This document shows positions 44,058 to 51,539 of a stretch of 64,000 nt of DNA, piece by piece. Both the position numbers and the translations under genes were made by a program. Numbering within the stretch: position 1 is the stretch's first letter; each line of letters begins with the position of its first letter. Under the pieces are notes generated by a model that saw only the letters and a list, made by a program, of their open reading frames with translations, made no database searches and had not been told where the DNA came from. The stretch is from assembly GCF_014084125.1 (NCBI RefSeq), contig NZ_CP048405.1:3038001-3102000 (forward strand), given 5' to 3'. Origin of the DNA: Streptacidiphilus sp. PB12-B1b. GTDB taxonomy: Bacteria; Actinomycetota; Actinomycetes; Streptomycetales; Streptomycetaceae.

Positions 44058-44295
44058 GCCACGCCTTTCCTGCTGTCGGCGCCCTGGTGTCGTCGGTGCA
44101 GGGCGGTCAGATGGGGTGACGGTCCGTCGGAGGTGCACACGACCCCCTTAGTTCAGGCTGTGATTTAACCCTGGCGGGCCAGGGGCGTCAACCGTTCCCG
44201 CATGCGCGCCCGGACGCGGGCACGGAGAACTACCATGCCCCCGTACGCCACTTCCGCACATCCGGCATCGTTCTTCCGATCGGAGCAGGAAACCC

Positions 44296-45315
44296 ATGTG
44301 GACAGCCGGAATAGCCTGGGACGGCGCCGGGTACCAGATCGCCTGCCTGCACGCCGACGGCCGGGCCGTCCCGGCGTCGCGCTTCCGGGCCAACGACATC
44401 ACGGGCATGGTCGCCCACCTGCACGCCGTCTGCGGTACCGGGGTGACCTGCGTGGTCGACAGCACCAACGGGCTGCTCGACGGCCCGCTGCGCGACGCCG
44501 GCCTGCGGGTGCTGCGCGCGGACCCGTGGGAGCTGCCCGCGCGTCCGGCCGGCGGCTCGGTGCCCGCGCACCTGCTGGCCCGACGCGGAGCCGCCGCCGA
44601 GGGGCGGCTGGCCGAGACGGACACCCGGTCCGGCTCGCTCAAGGGCCGTGACCTGGACGACATGTACCGCACCAGCGCGACGATCGCCGAGGCCCTGGCC
44701 CGTGAGGGACGCTGCCTGAAGCGCGGCCCGGCCCACCTGCGCCAGGTCGCGCTCACCTTCGACGACGGACCCGGCGGGGCCGACACCGGGCGCATCCTCG
44801 ACGTACTGCGCGACTACGGCGTTCCGGCGACCTTCTTCTGCGTCGGTCTGCACGCCCAGGCCGAGCCCGCCACCGTGGCCCGCATCGCCGACGAGGGCCA
44901 CGCCATCGGCAACCACACCTGGTCGCACCCCTTCCTGCCGGACCTGACGCGGGACGAGGTGCTGTTCCAACTCGACGCCACCGCACGGGCGATCGCCGAC
45001 GTCACCGGGCAACAGCCCACCCTGGTACGGCCGCCCTACGGCGCGCAGACCCCGGACTCCATGGCATGGGTGGCGGACCACGGGCTGACCACCGTCCTGT
45101 GGGGCCAGGACACCAACGACTGGTCGCAGCCGGGTGCCGAGGCGATCCGGGCCAATGCGCTGACCGGGATCGGCAACGGCTCGGTGGTGCTGATGCACGA
45201 CGCCGGTGGCGACCGATCGCAGACCGTCGCCGCCCTGCCCGGCGTCATCGAAGCCCTCCTGGCTGATGGCTACAGCCTGGTGACGGTTGATCAGATGCTG
45301 ACGGGCGGGGCCTGA
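44296..45315 (+). CDS. Polysaccharide deacetylase with N-terminal RNase H-like domain
   Basis: This 339-residue protein follows GGAGCAGG. The C-terminal 190 residues are a NodB domain: TFDDGP (Asp156, Asp157), GNHTWSH (metal-binding His pair), VRPPYGAQTP, the DTNDWS segment and VLMHDAGG. All five NodB motifs are present, predicting Zn-dependent N- or O-deacetylation of chitin-like or peptidoglycan sugars. Residues 1-85 (GIAWDGAGYQIACLHADG, CVVDSTNGLLDGPLRDAG, RADPWEL) resemble the RNase H-like fold found in IS110 transposases and similar proteins. There is no signal peptide, which is odd for a cell-wall enzyme. It is convergent with a second NodB gene 19 bases away. Confidence 0.85.
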   Translation: MWTAGIAWDGAGYQIACLHADGRAVPASRFRANDITGMVAHLHAVCGTGVTCVVDSTNGLLDGPLRDAGLRVLRADPWELPARPAGGSVPAHLLARRGAAAEGRLAETDTRSGSLKGRDLDDMYRTSATIAEALAREGRCLKRGPAHLRQVALTFDDGPGGADTGRILDVLRDYGVPATFFCVGLHAQAEPATVARIADEGHAIGNHTWSHPFLPDLTRDEVLFQLDATARAIADVTGQQPTLVRPPYGAQTPDSMAWVADHGLTTVLWGQDTNDWSQPGAEAIRANALTGIGNGSVVLMHDAGGDRSQTVAALPGVIEALLADGYSLVTVDQMLTGGA

Positions 45316-45318
45316 GAA

Positions 45319-45349
45319 TCAGGGAGTGGTGAATTCAGGGAGTGGTGAA
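45319..45349. repeat. Tandem duplication of 15 bases at the end of the second deacetylase gene
   Basis: TCAGGGAGTGGTGAA occurs at 45319-45333 and again at 45335-45349. The copy inside the gene carries the TCA that is the TGA stop of the minus-strand deacetylase, and the other copy lies just beyond it. Confidence 0.8.
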
Positions 45350-46258
45350 GGTGTAGCCGGCGGCGAGCAGCCGGGGGAGCCAGATCCTCATCGCGGCGAC
45401 CGTCTGCGAGCGGTCGCCGCCGCCGTCGTGGTCCAGGATGATCGAACCGGTGTGGGTGTGACTCATGACGCTGCGCACGATGCTCGACACGCCGGGCCGG
45501 GCCCAGTCGCGCGGATCGACGGACCAGTCCAGCGGACGCAGACCGGCACTGGCCGCGGCCTCGAAGACGGTGTGGTTCCACGCGCCGTAGGGCGCACGGT
45601 ACATGGTCGCGGTGATGCCGACGTCCGCCATGGCCTGGTTGGTGCGGTCGATCTCGTCGGTGACCGCCTTCAGGCTCAACTTGGTCTGGTCCGCGTGGTC
45701 CCAGGTGTGGTTGGTGATGCGGTGCCCGGCCGCGGCCACCTCCTTGACGATACCGGCGTACTGGGCTATCTGCTGGCCCAGCATGCAGAAGGTCGCGGTT
45801 ATCCGGTGCTCGCGGAGAATCTCCAGGATCTGCGCGGTGTACTGGCTCGGTCCGTCGTCCAAGGTGAGGGCGATGACTTTCGGTCCGGCGTCCACGTAGT
45901 ACTGCGGTTTGCTCTGCACCGGGATCGGAGCGCGGTGCGGCACCGGCTTCGACGGGCGCGGGGTGGGCACCTTCGCACCGGCCGACGGCGCAGGGGGCGC
46001 CGAAGGAGACGAGGGGGAGGAGCGGACGACGGCGATCGGGGCGGTGGAGGCACCCGCCTTCACCGCCGTGCCGCCGCCTCCACACCCGCTGAGCAGGGTC
46101 ACTCCGGCAACGGACAGCATGACCCGCCGGGACACCTGCCCCCCGGTCAGCCCCGCGCCGCCGCCCGGGTCGGCCAGCACGTCCGCGTACGCGCGGTCCG
46201 CCTCGGCGAGTTCGGCGCTGCGTCGGGTCCGTCCGCCGCCCATCCTGATTTCTGCCAT
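45335..46258 (-). CDS. Lipoprotein polysaccharide deacetylase (NodB)
   Basis: This 307-residue protein has a 40-residue hydrophilic N-terminus before SRRVMLSVAGVTLLSGC, a Tat-like double-Arg signal with lipobox LLSGC. A Ser/Pro linker follows, then a NodB domain: LTLDDGPS, ITNHTWDH, YRAPYGAWN, LDWSVDPRDW and ILDHDGGG. The metal ligands and the catalytic Asp are present. It should deacetylate cell-wall or capsular polysaccharide at the outer membrane face. The long N-terminal extension before the signal is unusual, and a start at codon 6 is possible. It is convergent with the other NodB gene. Confidence 0.85.
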   Translation of the reverse strand: MAEIRMGGGRTRRSAELAEADRAYADVLADPGGGAGLTGGQVSRRVMLSVAGVTLLSGCGGGGTAVKAGASTAPIAVVRSSPSSPSAPPAPSAGAKVPTPRPSKPVPHRAPIPVQSKPQYYVDAGPKVIALTLDDGPSQYTAQILEILREHRITATFCMLGQQIAQYAGIVKEVAAAGHRITNHTWDHADQTKLSLKAVTDEIDRTNQAMADVGITATMYRAPYGAWNHTVFEAAASAGLRPLDWSVDPRDWARPGVSSIVRSVMSHTHTGSIILDHDGGGDRSQTVAAMRIWLPRLLAAGYTFTTP

Positions 46259-46960
46259 GTCGCTGTACCAGTATCCGTCTCACCGCCCGAGGCCCGGGGC
46301 GTGTGCCGATATCGCTCAGATGTGCCAGTCATCTGATCGGTAGGACGTTGCCGCGGGTGGGTTGGTTGGCGGACGTACAGGAAACTTTGAGAAAGCAGCC
46401 GAACGGCGGGGGTGGGCCGTTCAGTACGGCTGCCGGGGTGCGTCCGGGCGGCGAGAACGGCGATGTCGTCCTCCGGTTCCTCGGTGACCAGCTGGGACAC
46501 GAGCGCGTCCAGCAGCGTCTCCAGGTCCTCGGTGACGGACAGCTGCGTGCGCGCCAGACGGGCCAGGGAGGCGTCGATGTCCTCGCCGCGCCGCTCCACC
46601 AGGCCGTCGGTGTACATCAGCAGCACCTCGCCCGGGTTGAAGGAGCGGGTCACCGACTCGTACCCCACCGAACCCGGTGCCCAGCGGCGGCCCGACCGGG
46701 AACTCCAGGAGCTCGCCGACGCCGTCGGCGGTGAAGACGGCGGGCGGCAGGTGCCCGGCGGCGGCGAAGGTGCAGCGGCCGCGTGCCGGATCCAGCAGCG
46801 CCAGCAGGCATGTGGCCGGGCGTCCGGTGTCGGCCTGCGTGATCAGCCTGTCCACCTGGCGCAGGATGCGGTGCGGGGGCAGGTCGGTGCCGGCCGGTGG
46901 AACAGCGTGGTGGCCGACGCGGCTTCACCCGCCCCATGCGCTGGCCCGCAGTGGTGGAGA
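46147..46960 (-). pseudogene. Decayed PP2C/SpoIIE-type phosphatase fragment
   Basis: Pieces of a PP2C phosphatase lie in different frames. HGAGEAASATTLF is near 46950, and DLPPHRILRQVDRL, then FAAAGHLPPAVF and FPVGPPLG lie at about 46680-46900. GYESVTRSFNPGEVLLMYTDGLVERR and EEPEDDIAVLAA lie at about 46444-46668. The last shift is at a run of four C at 46663-46666, and a further shift is near 46890. The 5' half of the gene is missing, and the last open frame overruns into the deacetylase gene. Streptomyces PP2C proteins act on anti-sigma-factor antagonists, but this copy appears non-functional. Confidence 0.72.
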
Positions 46961-47121
46961 CATTGGCCGGACAGGGCGTGCGGAGGATCAGTATCGTCGG
47001 TCGGGACCGACTGCTGCGCCGACCCAAGTGCACAGTCGAGAACCTCGCCGCGACCACGATCGAACCGGAGTCGGCTCTGAAGCCCAGAAGCTGACGCACC
47101 GGTACCGGAAGGCCAGACCAC

Positions 47122-47988
47122 GTGACGAACAGCAGCACCAGCGGACCTTGCGGCGCCCTCCTCGCCACCAGCGACCTGCACATCAGCTACCCGGAGAACC
47201 GCGACATCGTCCGGGAGCTGCGGCCCCGGACCCCGCAGGACTGGCTGATCGTCGCCGGCGACATCGGCGAGGTCGTCGAGGAGATCGAGTGGACGCTCGG
47301 CCTGCTCAGCGAGCGCTTCGCCGCCGTCGTCTGGGCGCCGGGCAACCACGAGCTGTGGACCCACCCCTCGGACCGGGTGACGCTGCGCGGCGTCGAGCGC
47401 TACCAGCACCTGGTGCAGATATGCCGCCGGCTCGGCGTGCACACCCCCGAGGACCCGTACCCGCTCTGGCCCGGCCCCGACGGCCCGGTGCGGATCGCCC
47501 CGCTGTTCATCGGCTACGACTACACCTTCCGACCGGCCGGCACCGCCACCAAGGAGGAGGCCCTGGCCCGCGCCCACGAGACCGGCGTGGTCTGCTCCGA
47601 CGAGTACCTGCTGCACCCCGACCCCTACCCGAGCCGCGAGGCGTGGTGCGCCGCCCGGGTGGCCGCGACCGAACAGCGCCTCGCCGCCTGCGATCCGGCC
47701 GTGCCGACCGTGCTGGCCAACCACTACCCGCTGGTGCGCCAGCCCACCGACGTCCTGTACTACCCCGAGTTCGCGCAGTGGTGCGGCACCACGGCCACCG
47801 CCGACTGGCACACCCGGTTCAACGTGGCCGCCGTCGTCTACGGCCACCTGCACATCCCCCGGGTCACCCACTACGACGGCGTCCGCTTCGAGGAGGTCTC
47901 GGTGGGCTACCCGCGCGAGTGGCGCCGCCGGGGCGACCGGGCGCCGTCCGGACTGCGCCAGATCCTGCCCGAGGCGACCACCCGTTGA
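47122..47988 (+). CDS. Metallophosphoesterase
   Basis: This 288-residue protein starts at GTG 47122. It has the calcineurin-like signature DLHISYPEN, VAGDIGEVVEEIEW, APGNHELW, LANHYPL and YGHLHIPR in order, giving all metal ligands of a dinuclear metal centre. It probably hydrolyses a phosphoester (nucleotide or protein). It is cytoplasmic. In many Streptomyces this gene directly precedes a phosphopantetheinyl transferase gene. Here its stop codon overlaps the TTG start of what looks like the remnant of one (47985). Confidence 0.9.
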   Translation: MTNSSTSGPCGALLATSDLHISYPENRDIVRELRPRTPQDWLIVAGDIGEVVEEIEWTLGLLSERFAAVVWAPGNHELWTHPSDRVTLRGVERYQHLVQICRRLGVHTPEDPYPLWPGPDGPVRIAPLFIGYDYTFRPAGTATKEEALARAHETGVVCSDEYLLHPDPYPSREAWCAARVAATEQRLAACDPAVPTVLANHYPLVRQPTDVLYYPEFAQWCGTTATADWHTRFNVAAVVYGHLHIPRVTHYDGVRFEEVSVGYPREWRRRGDRAPSGLRQILPEATTR

Positions 47989-48302
47989 TCGAAGACATCC
48001 TTCCCGACGCGGTCGTGTCGGCCGAGAGCCGCGCGCAGCACGAACCGCCCGCACCGCCGACCAGGGCGCCCCGGACGCCGCAACGGACGCCGCAACGGAC
48101 GCCGCCACCGAAACCGACGCCGCCACCAAGACCGCTCGCGCGCCCGGTCAGCGCCGCGCGGAGCCGGCCCGGCGCTCCTGATCGGCCGCGCCCGGAGCCC
48201 CGGAGCCCCGGAGCTCCGGAGCCCCCGGCGCGGCGCCCCGCTCCGCTCAGGCCGCTGCCGCCGCCGGTGCTGCCGAGGCCGCCCGGGTCGGCGGCGGGGT
48301 GA
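47985..48302 (+). pseudogene. Remnant of a 4'-phosphopantetheinyl transferase (N-terminus only)
   Basis: TTG 47985 overlaps the metallophosphoesterase stop (TTGA). The first 14 residues, IEDILPDAVVSAES, match the start of Sfp-type phosphopantetheinyl transferases (IE-LLP-AV--AE). After residue 15 the frame runs into low-complexity Pro/Arg/Thr repeats with no transferase motifs, ending at 48302. Sequence from about 48030 on appears unrelated, so the gene is cut by a deletion or rearrangement. Only the N-terminal resemblance and its position support this. Confidence 0.45.
48075..48098. repeat. Short 12-base tandem repeat in low-complexity DNA
   Basis: ACGCCGCAACGG occurs twice in direct succession, followed by a degenerate third copy (ACGCCGCCACCG). 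It lies just after the truncated phosphopantetheinyl transferase remnant. Confidence 0.7.
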
Positions 48303-49620
48303 GCCTGGACGCGGTCACCTGGCAGACCACGACCGCCACGATCACCAGCGGCATCACCGTCACCCCGTCCGATCCCAGCAGCAGCGTGGCCAGCAGCACG
48401 GCCGTCATCGGCAGCCGCAGCAGGGCGACCGACAGCGCTCCCATGCCCATGGCCGCCCCGGCGATGACCGGCAGCCCGGGCAGGTGGGCGAGCAGGATGC
48501 CGCCGGTCGCGCCCAGGAACAGCGCCGGGAAGATGGGGCCGCCCCGGAAGGCCGCCAGCGAGGCCGCGTAGCCGAGCCACTTGCAGGCGAGCAGCAGCGC
48601 CAGCGCCCCGACCGTGTAGTCCGCCTGGTGCAGCAGCAGGTGCGGCAGGGCGCTCTGGCCGGAGAACAGCACCTCGGACGAAGACATCCCGCTGCCCTCG
48701 GCGTACGCGATGGCGAGCCCGGCCACGGCCAGCCCCGCGAGCGGCGTCAGCAGCAGCCGTCGGCGGTTCACCCGGGGCTGGACGAGCAGCGCCAGCCGCC
48801 GTACGCCGGTGCCGACGAACGCCGCGGCCACCCCGATGACCAGCGCCCAGCCGAACTGCGCCACATTGGGGTGGCCGATCTCGGGCAGCTTCGGGATGGA
48901 CAGGGTGCCCGCCCCGAGCCCGGTCCAGGAGCCGAGGCCGATGAAGACCAGGTCGCCGAGCCCGGCCGCCAGCAGCCCCGGCAGCAGCACGATCCCGAGC
49001 GTCGCGCCGCCCAGTCCGGACGCCTCCATCAGCAGGAAGGCGCCGATCAGCGGCGAGCCGAGCAGGGCGCTGACGGCGGCGAAGCTGCCTGCCGCCCCGA
49101 CCACCGCCTGCACCTTGGCGTCGGTGCCCGGCCGGATCAGGCGTACGGCGTACACGGCCAGACCGCCGCCCAGCGCGATCAGCGGGGCCTCGGGCCCGAT
49201 CACCGCGCCGAGGCAGAGCGAGGCCAGGGCCGCCAGCAGAATGCCGGGCAGTTCCTCGGCGGGCGCGACGCCGCCCGTGGACAGCCCCTCGGCCGGCTGG
49301 TGGCCGCCGTTGCCGGGCAGGTACTGGACGGAGCAGCCGACCAGCAGCCCGGCTGCTCCCAGCAGCGGCAGCGGCCACCACACCGGCGCCCCGTGGAAGC
49401 CGAGATCCCGGGGCAGATCCGTGTACAGCAGCTTCTGGAGCTGGTCGACCGCCTGGAGGAAGCCGTACGCGCCCGCCGACAGCAGGACGCCGAGCACCCC
49501 CGCGAGCACCAGCAGCACCGGATACCCCTTGGCCCGCAGGGGCGCGAAGGGGTCGGCCGGCCGCGCCGCGGAGGCGCCGCCTGGGGGTACGTCCGATGAC
49601 ACCACGTCGCCTGACACCAC
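48247..49620 (-). CDS. ClC-family chloride channel or H+/Cl- exchanger
   Basis: This 457-residue protein has the selectivity-filter motifs LGAVIGPEAPLIALGGG (the GxEGP-like segment, here GPEAP) and a late GGPIFPALFLGA (GxFxP-type), with about eighteen helices. The GSPLIG segment lies between them. The glutamate gate of exchangers corresponds to the Glu in GPEAP. It should conduct or exchange chloride. The start region holds four in-frame GTG codons created by a 15-base tandem repeat, with GGAGG 4-7 bases upstream of the first two. Confidence 0.9.
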   Translation of the reverse strand: MVSGDVVSSDVPPGGASAARPADPFAPLRAKGYPVLLVLAGVLGVLLSAGAYGFLQAVDQLQKLLYTDLPRDLGFHGAPVWWPLPLLGAAGLLVGCSVQYLPGNGGHQPAEGLSTGGVAPAEELPGILLAALASLCLGAVIGPEAPLIALGGGLAVYAVRLIRPGTDAKVQAVVGAAGSFAAVSALLGSPLIGAFLLMEASGLGGATLGIVLLPGLLAAGLGDLVFIGLGSWTGLGAGTLSIPKLPEIGHPNVAQFGWALVIGVAAAFVGTGVRRLALLVQPRVNRRRLLLTPLAGLAVAGLAIAYAEGSGMSSSEVLFSGQSALPHLLLHQADYTVGALALLLACKWLGYAASLAAFRGGPIFPALFLGATGGILLAHLPGLPVIAGAAMGMGALSVALLRLPMTAVLLATLLLGSDGVTVMPLVIVAVVVCQVTASRLTPPPTRAASAAPAAAAA

Positions 49621-49626
49621 GTCGCC
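49597..49626. repeat. 15-base tandem repeat across the ClC start codon
   Basis: TGACACCACGTCGCC occurs at 49597-49611 and 49612-49626. It duplicates GTG start codons (49620, 49617, 49605, 49602), so copy-number change would move the N-terminus relative to the ribosome binding site. Confidence 0.8.
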
Positions 49627-49757
49627 TCCACCGCGCTGTGCTCCTGCCGACTCTCGGTCGATGGTGACAGCCTGATGCCGAGATACCCGGCATTTCGCAT
49701 GTCCGCGCAGGTCAGCGTGGTAGGTGTGGGCCCGTCGGGGCGCCGTGGCCGGGCGCC

Positions 49758-50444
49758 CTAGAGGTCGAGCAGCTCCTCGTGGAAGCCGCCGAAGCCGCCC
49801 TCGCGGTCGATCAGGTGGACCTCCAGGATCCAGTGGGCCCGGTGCCCGGCGCGGTCGGTGCGGCGCATGGGCCCGTCGCTGCCGGGGGCGATGTACGACT
49901 GGATCCGGTCCCCGTCGATCAGCTCGTGCGGGAACTCGCCCACCAGGTGCCCGGAGTGGGTGTGGCCGAAGGTCCAGCCCGCCGCCTCGGACAGCCGCAC
50001 CACCTCGGCGTACAGCTCCTCGCCGGTGATGTCCGGCCGGGCCTCGAAGTAGCGCCGCCCGGCCGCGAAGACCTCGGGCAGGTCATCGCGCAGTCGGTGC
50101 TTGACCGGGTCGTCGCCGAGGACGAAGGTGCGCCCGAAGTCGGCCTCCCACTCCTCGAAGAGCGGGCCGAAGTCGGCGAAGACGATGTCGTCCTCCGCGA
50201 GGACGCGGTCCGGCGGGTTCTCCCGGTAGGGGAGCAGGGTGTTCGGGCCGGAGCGGATGATCCGCTTGTGCCAGTAGCGCTTCACGTCGAACATCTCGTT
50301 GGCCAGGTCGCGGACGCGGTCGCTCACCGCCCGCTCGCTCTGCCCGGGGGTGATCAGCTCGCGGCGCTCCAGCTCGGCGAACAGCTCAACGGCCTTGGCC
50401 TGCGCGTCCAGCAGCTTCTCGGCACGCGTCGTCTCCTCATGCAT
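49758..50444 (-). CDS. M24-family (aminopeptidase P-like) metallopeptidase
   Basis: The ATG at 50444 starts a 228-residue protein containing only the pita-bread catalytic domain: DIVFADFGPLFEEWEADFGRT (two Asp ligands), GHTHSGHLVGEFPHE (His), HWILEVHLID (Glu) and GFHEELL (Glu). All five metal ligands are present. The substrate may be a dipeptide or an amide-type conjugate, and M24-fold proteins also include non-peptidase amidases. A hairpin separates it from the flavin-reductase gene (50520-51008), so it is probably transcribed separately. Confidence 0.85.
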   Translation of the reverse strand: MHEETTRAEKLLDAQAKAVELFAELERRELITPGQSERAVSDRVRDLANEMFDVKRYWHKRIIRSGPNTLLPYRENPPDRVLAEDDIVFADFGPLFEEWEADFGRTFVLGDDPVKHRLRDDLPEVFAAGRRYFEARPDITGEELYAEVVRLSEAAGWTFGHTHSGHLVGEFPHELIDGDRIQSYIAPGSDGPMRRTDRAGHRAHWILEVHLIDREGGFGGFHEELLDL

Positions 50445-50489
50445 GGGCCCGACCCTAGGGCCGGGCCCATGCACCGGCAAACACATTTC

Positions 50490-50504
50490 CCGGGGCGCCC
50501 CCGG
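50490..50504 (-). terminator. Hairpin terminator after the flavin-reductase gene
   Basis: CCGGGG (50490-50495) pairs with CCCCGG (50499-50504) around a 3-base loop. On the minus strand the stem is followed by a mixed A/T-richer stretch, and it starts 16 bases past the stop. Confidence 0.5.
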
Positions 50505-50519
50505 AGGCCCCGGACGCCC

Positions 50520-51008
50520 TCAGGCGGAGAGCCGGCGGAAGCCGCTGGCGTGGAAGACCAGCGGCGGGACGGCCGGATCGGCGTCCAGCTCGTGCACCCG
50601 CAGCAGCACGATGTCGTGGTCGCCCGCCCGGATCACCTGCTCGACGCTGCAGTCCAGCCACGCGCCGGCGTCCTCCAGCAGGACCGCGCCGTCGGCGGTG
50701 GCGCGCCAGTCCAGCGACGCGAACCGGTCCGGGCCGCGCCCGGCCAGCTGTCGGCAGGCCCGCTCCTGGTGCGCGCCGAGGACGCTGACGCCCAGCCGTC
50801 CGCGGCCGCGCAGCACCGGCCAGGTGGACGAGGTGTGCGCGACGCAGACCGAGACCAGCGGCGGATCGAGCGACACCGAGGTGAAGGAGCTGGCGGCGAT
50901 GCCGACCGGTCTGCCGTCGACCAGCGCGGCGACCGCGGTCACCCCGGTCGGGAAGGCGCCGAAGACGCGCCGCAGCTGCTCCGGGTGCAGGGCCTGGTCG
51001 ACGCTCAT
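50520..51008 (-). CDS. Flavin reductase (HpaC/FRP-like)
   Basis: The ATG at 51008 overlaps the stop of the preceding gene (ATGA), implying translational coupling. The 162-residue protein has the flavin-reductase core: RRVFGAFPTGVTAVAAL, GIAASSFTSVSLDPPLVSVCV, the segment LGVSVLGAHQ, ASLDW and a late LVFHASGF. It should use NAD(P)H to supply reduced FMN or FAD to a two-component monooxygenase. The adjacent luciferase-like monooxygenase (51540-52745) is the natural partner. It is the last gene of the minus arm. Confidence 0.88.
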   Translation of the reverse strand: MSVDQALHPEQLRRVFGAFPTGVTAVAALVDGRPVGIAASSFTSVSLDPPLVSVCVAHTSSTWPVLRGRGRLGVSVLGAHQERACRQLAGRGPDRFASLDWRATADGAVLLEDAGAWLDCSVEQVIRAGDHDIVLLRVHELDADPAVPPLVFHASGFRRLSA

Positions 51009-51517
51009 GAGACCACCCGGACCGGTTCGGCGCCCAGGCTCGCCGCCACCTGCGGCCGTGCCGCTGTCAGCCACTTCTCCAGCTCCTCGGAGGCGGTGTA
51101 GTCCGCGTCCAGCAGGAACAGGCCCCGGGTCGGAACGGTGGCGCCCAGCTCCACCAGCACGGGCTTGAGCTGCAGCTCGGCCGCCAGCGAGTGCCGCCAG
51201 TGCGCGCCCAGCAGCAGCGGCACGGCGGTCACCCCGGCCAGCGAGCCGGAGCCGAGGCCGTCCAGGAACAGCTTCAGCAGCCCGGTGTAGGACGCCTTGT
51301 AGGTGGGGCTGGCGACCACCAGCAGGCTCGCGCCCTGGACCTCGGCGGCGGCCTCGGCCACCCGCGGGTCCTGCGGGTCGAACAGGGCCGGCCCGAGGTC
51401 GGCCAGCTCCACGGTGCGGTCGGGTTGACGGTCCGTCAGTCTCCCGGCGACCAGCTCGGCCGCCTCCCGGGTGCGGGACTGCGGCCTGGGGTTGCCGACG
51501 AGGACGACGACGCTCAC
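51005..51517 (-). CDS. NADPH-dependent FMN reductase (SsuE-like)
   Basis: This 170-residue flavodoxin-like reductase starts MSVVVLVGNPRPQSRTREAAEL (FMN phosphate-binding loop) and contains LVVASPTYKASYTGLLKLFLD (the SPTY motif) and VTAVPLLLGAHWRHS. This matches the SsuE/Msu FMN-reductase family that delivers FMNH2 to alkanesulfonate or other C-S cleaving monooxygenases. It lies between the monooxygenase and the second flavin reductase, overlapping the latter by 4 bases. The operon is downstream of a SAM-IV-like riboswitch. Confidence 0.88.
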   Translation of the reverse strand: MSVVVLVGNPRPQSRTREAAELVAGRLTDRQPDRTVELADLGPALFDPQDPRVAEAAAEVQGASLLVVASPTYKASYTGLLKLFLDGLGSGSLAGVTAVPLLLGAHWRHSLAAELQLKPVLVELGATVPTRGLFLLDADYTASEELEKWLTAARPQVAASLGAEPVRVVS

Positions 51518-51539
51518 GGGGTGCTCCTTCGGTGCGGTT

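Noticed and set aside
44296-44550. A possible IS110-type insertion element
   Set aside because: Only an RNase H-like domain is suggested. There is no second transposase domain or terminal repeat, and the frame continues without a break into NodB.
46897-47094. A short plus-strand frame before the metallophosphoesterase gene
   Set aside because: No ribosome binding site, and it overlaps PP2C remains on the other strand.
48061-48240. A possible CRISPR or minisatellite array
   Set aside because: Repeats are only 10-15 bases, degenerate, without spacers, and coincide with low-complexity GC-rich DNA.
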